From JBLHKE01 sp047619485 (lineage in GTDB: Bacteria; Verrucomicrobiota; Verrucomicrobiia; Verrucomicrobiales; DEV007): DNA of 11,674 nucleotides. Position numbers and translations under genes: made by a program. Positions 5,225 to 11,674 of this stretch are shown here, piece by piece. Numbering within the stretch: position 1 is the stretch's first letter; every line of letters begins with the position of its first letter. The stretch lies in NCBI GenBank assembly GCA_047619485.1, contig JBLHKE010000178.1, positions 1 to 11,674 of the forward strand, read 5' to 3'. Under the pieces are notes generated by a model. That model did no database searches and was not told the origin of the DNA. It was given only the letters and a program-made list of their open reading frames with translations.

Positions 5225-7157
5225 GATTTTTTTTGGTGTCCTCGATGATCGTCTCCCGGAATGGTAGGCTATTGGCGATCTGGATGAAGAGATTTTCCCA
5301 GCTCCCGTCCTCGGCGCAAAGGTTCTTCGTGATGGCGTCCACCGTCGGCTGATCAGCGCGTACCAGCTTTCTGCAGAGGGCAAAGGCGAGCGTGCGTTCG
5401 ACGATGTTGCGCACGACGGTCTCCCGCTGGCTCGTCATCAAGATGGTCTTCAGTTCGGCGAAATCGTTAAACGCCTCTCCGCTAGGCAGTTTTCCAGATG
5501 TATCCACCGGTCTGGGAGGCTTCTTCGCATTGCGGCGGTCCGATGCCAAGGTGAACTGTCCGTTGATGTCATACGCGTCGAGGGCGAACCCGAGCGGGTC
5601 GATTTTCTCATGGCAACGCGCGCAGGTGGTGTCGCTACGGTGCTGCTCGAAGCGCTCGCGGAACGAGAGATTTTGCCCGCGCGGGCTCGGTTTGATCGCC
5701 GGGATGTCGGCCGGGGGCTCACCGAGCTGCACTCCGAGAATCTGTCGCAGCATCCAGGTGCCGCGCTGGATCGGTCCGGTGTTCATGGTGAGGATCCCCG
5801 GCATGGTGAGGATCCCGCCCCGTCCTTCTGCGTGCTGCAGCGTGAGCCGCTGGTTGGGGGTACGCGTCCGCTCGATCCCCTTGGCAATCGAGTAGCGCTC
5901 CATCCGCTGGCGATCCTTCCCGTAGAAACCTGAGGTGCCCTGATTGACAAAGGTGATCTTAGAATCGATGACCTCCATCACCGGGCGATCTTCGGTAAAT
6001 AGGTAGTTGAGAAAATCGATCGGTTGGCTCTTGAGGGCGTGGTGTCTGATCGGATCCTTCCTGAGCAGTTCATCGAGGTTGGCGACCAACAGCCACTGGA
6101 CGCCGAAGCTCTCCGCCAGACGGCGCGCCTTGGGGGAAGCCAGCATGCGGTCGACCTGCGCGGCGACGACCTTCTGATCTGAAAGGGAGCCGTTTTTCGC
6201 CAATCTAGTCAGCTCTTCATCCGGCCGATCTTCCCACAAAAAATAGGAGAGCCGCTCGGCCAGCTCGAAGGCATCGACCGGCTGCTGCCTGCCGGGCTCG
6301 CCTTCCATCAGCAGGCCACGGTAGATGAATGCTGGCGACATCAGCACCGCTTTCAGCTCGAACTTTGTCGCTGCGATCAATGCTTCGCCGTGCTTGCCGT
6401 CCACCGCGGTGATGATCTTGGCCAAGGTATCCTCCTCCACAGGACGTCGCCACGCGCGCGGGACAAACTTGCGGATCAGGGCCTCGGCCTGGGCTGTGGA
6501 GAAATCGGCGAGCGTCCAGTCCCCAGGCAGTGGCGAGCCGCAATGATCGGCGAGTTGCGTGCGGCCGCTGTTGGAGAAGAGCCGCTCGAGGGCGGCGCTC
6601 GCAAGCTGCGAATACTGATCCCAGATCACCGTCGAGAGTCGTGCGGCGTGGGTGTCGTTGACGAAACCGCTCTTGCCTGGCGGGTCGGTGGGCAGGAGTT
6701 TCATCACCAGTGATTGCTCGCCGAGGACGGTCTGTTCGGCCGGGGCGATTGCGACGTTGAGCTCGAACCCGAACAGCGAATGCAATGTGTTGCGGTACTC
6801 CGGTGCGGAGAGTCGACGCGGCCGGAACACCGCGGGGCGCGACTCGACCGCTACGGCGAGGCGCCGCTGGTGCCAGTTGAGGATGGTCTGTTTTTCTTCC
6901 TCGCTCAGTTGCGGTTCATCCTCCGGCGGCATCTCGCCCTCCTCGAGCACCTCCGCCACCGTCGCCCACAACTCGAACTGGGCGTCGGCATCCGCCTCGG
7001 TAAAGATTTTCGAGAAATCGACCTTGCCCTTCACCTTCTCCCCGCCGTGGCACTTCAAGCACGAGCGCTCGAGGATCGGACGCACATCTCTGTCGAACCC
7101 CGAAGAGGATCCGAGGAACAAGGTCTGCAATAAGAGTGCGCAATAGATTGGTCGCAT
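5217..7157 (-). CDS. Exported DUF1587-DUF1595-DUF1592-DUF1588-DUF1585 protein with PSCyt1-like heme domain
   Basis: 646 residues. A Sec signal (MRPIYCALLLQTLFLGSSSG) leads into a planctomycete-type cytochrome domain with the heme c motif CLKCHGGEKVKGKVDF (33-48) and a conserved EMPPEDEPQLSEEEK loop (75-89). DUF1587 follows (about 112-175, FRPRRLSAPEYRNTL), then DUF1595 (about 222-282, FVPRAWRRPV and MSPAFIYR), DUF1592 (about 296-422, ELAERLSYFLWEDRPDEEL), DUF1588 (about 446-540, RGGILTMPGILTMNTGPIQRG) with a second heme-type motif CARCHEKIDPLGFAL (512-526), and DUF1585 (about 557-636). Order and length match the usual architecture. Its stop overlaps the DUF1552 start by 8 bp, the standard partner arrangement. 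A gap of 407 bp separates it from the PSD1 gene, so it probably has its own promoter. No good Shine-Dalgarno sequence precedes the ATG; the start is set by the signal peptide. Electron-transfer or substrate role is unknown. Confidence 0.92.
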   Translation of the reverse strand: MRPIYCALLLQTLFLGSSSGFDRDVRPILERSCLKCHGGEKVKGKVDFSKIFTEADADAQFELWATVAEVLEEGEMPPEDEPQLSEEEKQTILNWHQRRLAVAVESRPAVFRPRRLSAPEYRNTLHSLFGFELNVAIAPAEQTVLGEQSLVMKLLPTDPPGKSGFVNDTHAARLSTVIWDQYSQLASAALERLFSNSGRTQLADHCGSPLPGDWTLADFSTAQAEALIRKFVPRAWRRPVEEDTLAKIITAVDGKHGEALIAATKFELKAVLMSPAFIYRGLLMEGEPGRQQPVDAFELAERLSYFLWEDRPDEELTRLAKNGSLSDQKVVAAQVDRMLASPKARRLAESFGVQWLLVANLDELLRKDPIRHHALKSQPIDFLNYLFTEDRPVMEVIDSKITFVNQGTSGFYGKDRQRMERYSIAKGIERTRTPNQRLTLQHAEGRGGILTMPGILTMNTGPIQRGTWMLRQILGVQLGEPPADIPAIKPSPRGQNLSFRERFEQHRSDTTCARCHEKIDPLGFALDAYDINGQFTLASDRRNAKKPPRPVDTSGKLPSGEAFNDFAELKTILMTSQRETVVRNIVERTLAFALCRKLVRADQPTVDAITKNLCAEDGSWENLFIQIANSLPFRETIIEDTKKNHE

Positions 7158-7415
7158 TGGCTAGCAGGAACGTTTCCGTACAATTTTGCGCGGATCAATT
7201 AGAATACCACCTCAGTCCGTGTCGAGGCCGGTTGGTAGTTCCAAGGATCGACGTGGTTCCGATTGCCATAGATGGGCAGTGCGATCACGGCCTCGTGCTC
7301 CGATATGTCTAAACCGTTATTGGCTGAAATTTTGGATTGCCGTAGTTGTGATATCTCTAATGATCGCTAGCGCGTATGCCGGTATCCTAACATTGGCGCA
7401 GATCTGAGTGGCTCA

Positions 7416-7447
7416 CTGGACGGTCTGCGGTTGCGATTGCCGTCCAG
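7416..7447. repeat. Inverted repeat, 8-bp arms
   Basis: CTGGACGG (7416-7423) and CCGTCCAG (7440-7447) are perfect complements around a 16-nt loop. No T-run follows on either strand. It lies about 120 bp past the PSD1 stop on the minus strand. Confidence 0.5.
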
Positions 7448-7456
7448 CATGTCGGT

Positions 7457-7471
7457 GGGAGCTGCGCTCCC
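7457..7471. repeat. Inverted repeat, 6-bp arms with 3-bp loop
   Basis: GGGAGC (7457-7462), TGC, GCTCCC (7466-7471): a perfect small GC-rich hairpin between the other two inverted repeats. The hexamers GGGAGC/GCTCC recur as the outer arms of the larger element at 7498-7558. Confidence 0.5.
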
Positions 7472-7497
7472 TGATTGCAAATCTACCCTCCCAGCCG

Positions 7498-7558
7498 GGG
7501 AGCTTGGGGCGTCTCGCCCAACACTGAAGCGGCACGGGGCGAGACGCCCCGTGCTCCT
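7498..7558. repeat. BIME-like double hairpin directly behind the PSD1 gene
   Basis: GGGGCGTCTCGCCC (7506-7519) and GGGCGAGACGCCCC (7537-7550) are perfect 14-bp complements, extended outward by AGC/GCT with a 2-nt mismatch and GG/CC beyond. Each arm is itself a hairpin: GGGCG-TCT-CGCCC (7507-7519) and GCACGGGGCG-AGA-CGCCCCGTGC (arms 7532-7541 and 7545-7554). This is the head-to-head arrangement of REP pairs (BIME). It begins 6 bp past the PSD1 stop, where it could stop transcription or protect mRNA 3' ends, though no T-tract follows. Confidence 0.7.
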
Positions 7559-7564
7559 TGGCGA

Positions 7565-10500
7565 CTACTCCACGTAGATGAATTCGTTGGCGCTCATCAG
7601 GGCGCCGCAGAAGTCGGCGAGAGCTTTTTGCTGATCGCCGTCCGGCTGGTGTTGGGCGCGGATGAAGGATTCACCTAGGGCGATCTCGTCGCGCGAAGGC
7701 TGGCGCCCGTAGGCGAGCTGGTAGGCTTTGACTACGGGTTCGTTCTCGCCCGCAATGCGCTGCGCGAAGCCTTCGGCCATCTTGCGAAACTGCGGGTGGT
7801 TGATGAAGATTAAAGCCTGGCTTGGCGTCGTGGTAATGGCGCGGCGGCCGAGGCTGGTGAGCGTGTCTGGCCAGTCGAACATCTGCATCGTCGGCACGAG
7901 CTGGCTGCGTTTCACCATGAAGTAGATGCTGCGGCGCTTGGAGTTTTCGTCCAGCGTGCCAGCGCCATACATTTTCGTATCTAATATTCCGCCAACCGCG
8001 AGTGCGCTGTCTCGGATCGCCTCTGCCTCGAGGCGGCGCGGGGGGCGGTGCCAGAGGAAATGGTTCTCCAAGTCGATCTCCTGGTTGGTCGCCGATTCGA
8101 GATCGGCCATGCGGTAGGTCTCGCTATTCATGATGAGCTTGTGAATCGGTTTCAGGTGCCAGCCGTTGCTGATCAGTTCGGTGGCTAGCCAATCGAGTAG
8201 CACTGGGTGTGTCGGACGCTCTCCCTGGAAGCCGAAATCGTTCGGGGTGGCAACGATGCCGCGGCCGAAGTGGTGCTGCCAGAGTCGATTGACGATGACG
8301 CGTGCCAGCAGGTGTCCTGCGCCGTGTTCGGCATCGGTCATCCAGCGACTCAGCGCGGCACGGTTCCCGGAGGTGCGCTCGTCTTCTGAGCCCGCCGGCC
8401 ATTGGTTCGAGGGGCGGGATAGCACCTGCAAGAAGCCGGGTTCTGCGACGCCATCTTTCTGTTTGGGGTCGCCTCGACTAAGGAAATACGATTCCTTATA
8501 GAAGTCCGGGATGCTGCCACTGCTCTTGTGGTGGCGCATCGGTTTGATGTGATCGCCCTCGCTGCAGATCATCACTTTCTGCCTAAGGTTTTCGCGGCTG
8601 GCGTCTACCGTTGCTAGCTTGGCAGCCAGTTTCTGGTATTCGGGATCGAGCACCTTGAAGTGCTCGAGCATTTGTTCCAATTGCTTCGGGCTCGACTCGT
8701 TCCCTGCTTGTAGCAGGAGCTTGCGGATCGTTTGCATCGCGGTGATGCGTGGGTTGGCACCGCCGGTGAATTCGAGCTTTGCTGGTGGCGCATCGCTGAG
8801 CGATAGGCGTGGCCGGCCGATAGTGTGGCTGGCATTTCCGTCGAATCTCATGGTGAATTTAAGCTCGGCGCCGACTTTGATCACACTTGGATTGGCGATC
8901 TCAAAAATCGCAGCATGGTTTTTGCCGAACTGTGGATCGAGCGCCCAGCCGGTGGCTTTGTTGCCGTCGATGGTGCTGGCGATCGAGAGGTTGTTCTCGT
9001 TCTGCTGAAACGTTGCACGTGGGCTTCGCAGTTCGATTTTTTTGCCGTCGGCGGCGACCTCGAAACCGGTGAGTTGGATGTTGCCATTGCCGGCGCGGCC
9101 GGGGCCGTTCTTCACCATCGATTGATCAGCGAGCGCCTCGAGCCGGATTGCCGTTGGGTTGCCATGATCTGATCTGGTGGTGAAGGTGTAGGTGCTGCGC
9201 CCGGGATTGGCTCCGGTGGCGAGGTAGGAACCGTCCGGTAGCTCTTCGAATGTGACGCCGCCAGTGCCGGTGATGGATTTGGCTGTTAGAACTGTCCAAG
9301 CCTGGGCGGGAGCTCCGGCCTTCGAGAGATCTGTGGTCGTGGTCCACTTTACGAAGGCCTTGTGGAGCCCTTCGGCTGCATAGCTGGCGAGATCTTCTTT
9401 GGCATCCGCCTGCTTTTTGGCGAAGTTGGTGGCCTTTTCCCGGTCGAGCAAGCTCAGATCGAGATCTACTTCGGTGCGCACGGTCGTCTTGAAGGCGCTG
9501 AGCATCTGGTAGTAATCGCGCGTCGGGATCGGGTCGTATTTATGATCATGACACCTAGCACAACCAACAGTGGTCGCTAGCATCGCGCTGCCGGTGGTGG
9601 CGAGCATGTCGTCCATCGCGTCGTAGCGGACGCGCTCGGCTTCGCTGATGGTGATCTGGGTCGGGTAGACGCCAGCGCCGAGGAAGCCGGTCGCCATCAG
9701 GGCCAGCGGGTTGTCTGGAGCCAGTTCGTCGCCGGCGAGCTGCCAGCGTACGAACTGGTCGTAGGGCAGGTCGTCGTTGAAGGCACGGATAACGAAGTCG
9801 CGATAGTGGAACGCGAACTTGCGGTCGTAGTCGTGCTCGAATCCGTGGCTCTCGGCGAAGCGTGCGACGTCCAACCAGTGCCGTGCCCAGCGCTCGCCGA
9901 AACGCGGGCTGGCAAGCAGGTGGTCGACGAGTTTTTCGTAGGCCTCAGGTGACTCGTCGGCGAGGAAGGCATCGATTGCCTGCCGCTCGGGTGGCAATCC
10001 GGTGAGGTCGAAGTGGGCGCGGCGGATCAGGGTGCGCTTCGATGTTTGTGGGGCGGTGGTGAGTTTTTTCTCAGTGTGCTTTGCGTGGACGAAGCTGTCG
10101 ACGCTCGCGTTCGCAGGAAACTTAGCGCGCAACGGTGCGAAGGCCCAGTATTCGCGCTCGGTGTCGGTGACCTGCATCGGGGCTTTTTCTTCCCTAGCTT
10201 CCGCCAGCGGCGAGTCATAGGCAGCGCCGAGATCGATCCACTTGGCGATGGCTGTGATCTCCTCCTCCGACAGCGGCGGCTTCTTCGGTGGCATGTAGGG
10301 TTCCTCCTGGTGGGTGAGGTAGTTGAACAGCGGGCTGTTCTTGGCATCGCCGGGGATTACGGAGATGCCTACGTCGCCACCGGCGAGTAATCCTTCGCGT
10401 GTAGCGAGGTTGAACTCGGAGCGCACTTTGTCGCCACCGTGGCACTTTAGGCAGTTCTCGACCAGTGTGGTGCGGACTTCGCTTTTGAAGAGTGTCAAGC

Positions 10501-10585
10501 TATGCCCCATCCGTGTGGCGTGATCGTCAGCGGCAGCGACGAAGGGCGGGCTGATTGCGACGAGTAGTGATAGGATCCGTTTCAT
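7565..10585 (-). CDS. PSD1 protein: PSCyt1 cytochrome + DUF1549 + lectin-like insert + DUF1553, exported
   Basis: Complete 1006-residue protein, typical for the family. A Sec signal (MKRILSLLVAISPPFVAAA) precedes the PSCyt1 domain with heme motif CLKCHGGDKVRSEF (45-58) and PYMPPKKPPLSEEE (96-109). DUF1549 spans about 162-372 (HFDLTGLPP, SPRFGERWARHWLDVARFAESHG, YDQFVRWQLAGD) and contains a second heme-type motif CARCHDHKYDPI (342-353). Residues about 425-610 form a beta-rich insert with GPGRAGNGNIQLTGFEV (494-510), DGNKATGWALDPQ (540-552) and HTIGRPRLSLS (587-597), resembling carbohydrate-binding or discoidin-like modules seen in some PSD1 proteins. DUF1553 covers about 735-985 (RVIVNRLWQHHFGRGIVATPNDFG, RRLEAEAIRDSALAVGG, TTTPSQALIFIN). 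The usual DUF1501 partner is not adjacent. It is divergent from the beta-propeller gene at 10703. A weak GGAAA sits right before the ATG. Family assignment is firm; function is unestablished, with polymer degradation often proposed. Confidence 0.94.
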   Translation of the reverse strand: MKRILSLLVAISPPFVAAADDHATRMGHSLTLFKSEVRTTLVENCLKCHGGDKVRSEFNLATREGLLAGGDVGISVIPGDAKNSPLFNYLTHQEEPYMPPKKPPLSEEEITAIAKWIDLGAAYDSPLAEAREEKAPMQVTDTEREYWAFAPLRAKFPANASVDSFVHAKHTEKKLTTAPQTSKRTLIRRAHFDLTGLPPERQAIDAFLADESPEAYEKLVDHLLASPRFGERWARHWLDVARFAESHGFEHDYDRKFAFHYRDFVIRAFNDDLPYDQFVRWQLAGDELAPDNPLALMATGFLGAGVYPTQITISEAERVRYDAMDDMLATTGSAMLATTVGCARCHDHKYDPIPTRDYYQMLSAFKTTVRTEVDLDLSLLDREKATNFAKKQADAKEDLASYAAEGLHKAFVKWTTTTDLSKAGAPAQAWTVLTAKSITGTGGVTFEELPDGSYLATGANPGRSTYTFTTRSDHGNPTAIRLEALADQSMVKNGPGRAGNGNIQLTGFEVAADGKKIELRSPRATFQQNENNLSIASTIDGNKATGWALDPQFGKNHAAIFEIANPSVIKVGAELKFTMRFDGNASHTIGRPRLSLSDAPPAKLEFTGGANPRITAMQTIRKLLLQAGNESSPKQLEQMLEHFKVLDPEYQKLAAKLATVDASRENLRQKVMICSEGDHIKPMRHHKSSGSIPDFYKESYFLSRGDPKQKDGVAEPGFLQVLSRPSNQWPAGSEDERTSGNRAALSRWMTDAEHGAGHLLARVIVNRLWQHHFGRGIVATPNDFGFQGERPTHPVLLDWLATELISNGWHLKPIHKLIMNSETYRMADLESATNQEIDLENHFLWHRPPRRLEAEAIRDSALAVGGILDTKMYGAGTLDENSKRRSIYFMVKRSQLVPTMQMFDWPDTLTSLGRRAITTTPSQALIFINHPQFRKMAEGFAQRIAGENEPVVKAYQLAYGRQPSRDEIALGESFIRAQHQPDGDQQKALADFCGALMSANEFIYVE

Positions 10586-10702
10586 TTTCCGATTTAAGAC
10601 AGTCTGGTTCGGCAGTCCTTGCTTGCCGAGAGAAATCCGGAAGGCTTAGGGTAGGCTTAGGGTAAGATTGACATGGCGATTTCCGTCGGGGAATCTTAAT
10701 GC
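10586..10702. promoter_or_regulatory. Divergent intergenic region, presumed promoter space for both flanking genes
   Basis: 117 bp between the start codons of PSD1 (minus) and the beta-propeller gene (plus), so it must carry both promoters or their ends. Visible: an 11-bp tandem repeat AGGCTTAGGGT (10642-10652, 10653-10663), a 7-bp inverted repeat TAAGATT/AATCTTA (10663-10669, 10692-10698), and a plus-strand TTGACA (10668-10673) without a good -10 at normal spacing. No promoter can be assigned with confidence. Confidence 0.4.
10642..10663. repeat. 11-bp direct tandem repeat, two copies
   Basis: AGGCTTAGGGT occurs twice in perfect tandem (10642-10652 and 10653-10663). Eleven bases is about one helical turn, so a protein could bind both copies on the same face of the DNA, but a simple slippage duplication is equally possible. 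Confidence 0.6.
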
Positions 10703-11674
10703 ATGGATGCGTTGACGAGAAGGAGGACGATTGCCACCATTTTGGTGTTTCTCTGGGTCGGGATGGGTGTCGGTTCGGCTAGTCTGATCCTGCGGCTGGG
10801 GAATTCGTTGCTCGAGATTGATTTTGAAACAGGTGAGTCCCGGCAATTCAGCCAGAGTGGACTCGATTCCTGGACTGTTCAGCGGAGCTCCCTTTCGATC
10901 GATTCCGCTGGGGGGATCGCCTATTTACTAGGAAGGGTAGATGGCCAAAGTAATCTATCGGCGCTTGATCTCAAGTCAGGTGTGGAGGTGCTGGTCGAAC
11001 TGGAGTCGAACGCTATCACATTTATTGTGGAGAACTGCGATAGGGTGTTCGGCATCCACGGGGCGGAGGTGTTCGAGGTCAGTGTTGCGACGGGGGCGTT
11101 CACGACGCTGGGGAAGCTGGATACGGATAGTCCTTCGAGTCCGACGGCGGATGGTGACAGCATCTATGTGACTAGCCTCAATCCTTCGTTCATTGGATGG
11201 GAACTCCACCGCTTCGATATCGGTGAGGGGCGTGCTGGTGAGACCAACGGTATTAGCTTTCCCCATCAGGGGTACTTCGTCTCTTCGATCTCAACGACCA
11301 GGTATGGCCTCCTGCTTCTGAACGATGAGAATGGAGGCATTTACGATCTCTCCTACAGTGGACTTGCGACGCAGCTTCAATTGGGGGGCGTGTATCCTAT
11401 CGGTGGGCGTCCCGTCGAGGAGCTAGGCAGCGGACAGTTTTTCATCCTGACGGCGAATTCTAACGTTGAGGATTTCGGGATCACCAAGGTGGATCCGACC
11501 AGCGATCAGAGCGAGTTTCGTAGCGTCGATATCAGTTTAACGGATCCCGACTCGATCGATTTGGCGATCTACCTTCCCTCGCTTCCGCGCGAGTTATCGG
11601 CGGTTCTGCTGCTCGACAAACTCGCTGATGGCAGGCGGCGCCTGACGATACCGACCATCCCCGGGCAGCAGATC
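10703..11674 (+). CDS. Exported, probably beta-propeller hypothetical protein (3' end outside window)
   Basis: An open frame of 324 codons runs from the ATG at 10703 off the right edge. The N-terminus (MDALTRRRTIATILVFLWVGMGVGSASL) is a signal peptide with a basic n-region, a hydrophobic core and a likely cleavage after GSA (residues 24-26). The rest repeats a 'hydrophobic-x-Asp-x-x-Thr/Ser-Gly' strand pattern: LLEIDFETG (37-45), LSALDLKSG (86-93 region), VFEVSVATG (123-131), LHRFDIGEG (168-176), GITKVDPTS (259-267), with PTADGDSIYVTS (147-158) between. This is typical of YVTN/PQQ/WD40-like propeller blades, with Gly, Asp and Ser-rich loops and no visible catalytic motif. I cannot name a family. 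An alternative ATG at 10699 closes after 27 codons. No strong Shine-Dalgarno sequence precedes the start. It is transcribed away from the PSD1 gene; a functional tie to it is only suggested by shared export and neighbourhood. Confidence 0.8.
   Translation, partial: MDALTRRRTIATILVFLWVGMGVGSASLILRLGNSLLEIDFETGESRQFSQSGLDSWTVQRSSLSIDSAGGIAYLLGRVDGQSNLSALDLKSGVEVLVELESNAITFIVENCDRVFGIHGAEVFEVSVATGAFTTLGKLDTDSPSSPTADGDSIYVTSLNPSFIGWELHRFDIGEGRAGETNGISFPHQGYFVSSISTTRYGLLLLNDENGGIYDLSYSGLATQLQLGGVYPIGGRPVEELGSGQFFILTANSNVEDFGITKVDPTSDQSEFRSVDISLTDPDSIDLAIYLPSLPRELSAVLLLDKLADGRRRLTIPTIPGQQI

Larger units (their letters stand above)
7158..7564. other. Intergenic region between PSD1 and DUF1592 genes
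   Basis: 407 bp without a convincing gene. The half next to PSD1 (7416-7558) carries three inverted repeats, listed separately; the half next to the DUF1592 gene must hold its promoter, but I could not pick out a -35/-10 pair with good spacing (a minus-strand TATTCT sits at about 7204 without a matching -35). The long gap argues that PSD1 and DUF1592-DUF1552 are separate transcription units. Confidence 0.6.

Noticed and set aside
5225..5383. Upstream extension of the DUF1552 frame to 5383
   Set aside because: It would overlap the DUF1592 gene by 167 bp, the extra 53 residues are low-complexity Arg/Ser-rich, and it would bury the Tat signal 60 residues inside the protein.
6652..7146. 164-codon plus-strand frame antisense to the DUF1592 gene
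   Set aside because: Ser/Arg-rich antisense shadow of a well-supported gene; the same applies to similar long frames at 4773-5267, 5392-5895 and 1367-1882.
7186..7407. Plus-strand frame of 73 codons with a hydrophobic C-terminal half
   Set aside because: It needs a TTG start, has no ribosome binding site, and its first half looks like translated non-coding DNA. The hydrophobic run alone is not enough to call a small membrane protein.
10668..10673. Consensus TTGACA as a -35 box for the plus-strand propeller gene
   Set aside because: At 16-18 bp spacing the hexamers downstream (around GAATCT) do not resemble a -10 box, and the only AT-rich stretch lies too far and too close to the start codon.

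Overview
The window looks like a chromosomal segment of a Verrucomicrobiota or Planctomycetota bacterium. The main evidence is its set of exported proteins from families typical of these phyla: PSCyt1/DUF1549/DUF1553 ('PSD1'), DUF1587-1595-1592-1588-1585, DUF1552 and DUF1501. The REP-associated tyrosine transposase has the 'DGARFVHVVSRTAGREILF' style of N-terminus that I associate from memory with Verrucomicrobiota, so I lean that way. Base composition looks GC-rich throughout, and ribosome binding sites are weak or absent at most starts, so starts were chosen by signal peptide and overlap.

Layout. (1) 1-297, plus: C-terminal end of a spermidine synthase-like protein. (2) 325-1791, minus: DUF1501 protein with a twin-arginine signal. 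(3) 1792-2142: intergenic, with a perfect palindrome, a possible -10 box and a sequence shared with the far side of the transposase. (4) 2143-3207, minus: complete REP-associated tyrosine (Y1/HUH) transposase. (5) 3208-3610: intergenic, with two copies of a GGGTCTGTCCC repeat exactly 100 bp apart, a short tandem repeat and a possible relic of an ECF sigma factor start. (6) 3611-5224 and 5217-7157, minus: a translationally overlapping pair, DUF1592-type cytochrome protein followed by a DUF1552 protein with an added C-terminal beta-rich domain. (7) 7158-7564: intergenic with several inverted repeats, including a two-hairpin BIME-like element directly behind the next gene. (8) 7565-10585, minus: large PSD1 protein. 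(9) 10586-10702: divergent intergenic. (10) 10703-11674, plus: exported, probably beta-propeller protein that runs off the window end.

How the genes may work together. Two 'large cytochrome-domain protein + Tat-exported alkaline-phosphatase-like protein' pairs are interleaved: PSD1 would normally be followed directly by DUF1501, and DUF1592 by DUF1552. Here the DUF1592-DUF1552 pair and the transposase lie between PSD1 and DUF1501. Both cytochrome proteins carry an N-terminal CLKCH and an internal CARCH heme c motif; both partners carry Tat signals. The shared export and pairing suggest periplasmic or surface complexes, often proposed to act in polymer use, but the biochemical role of these families is not established and I do not assign a reaction.
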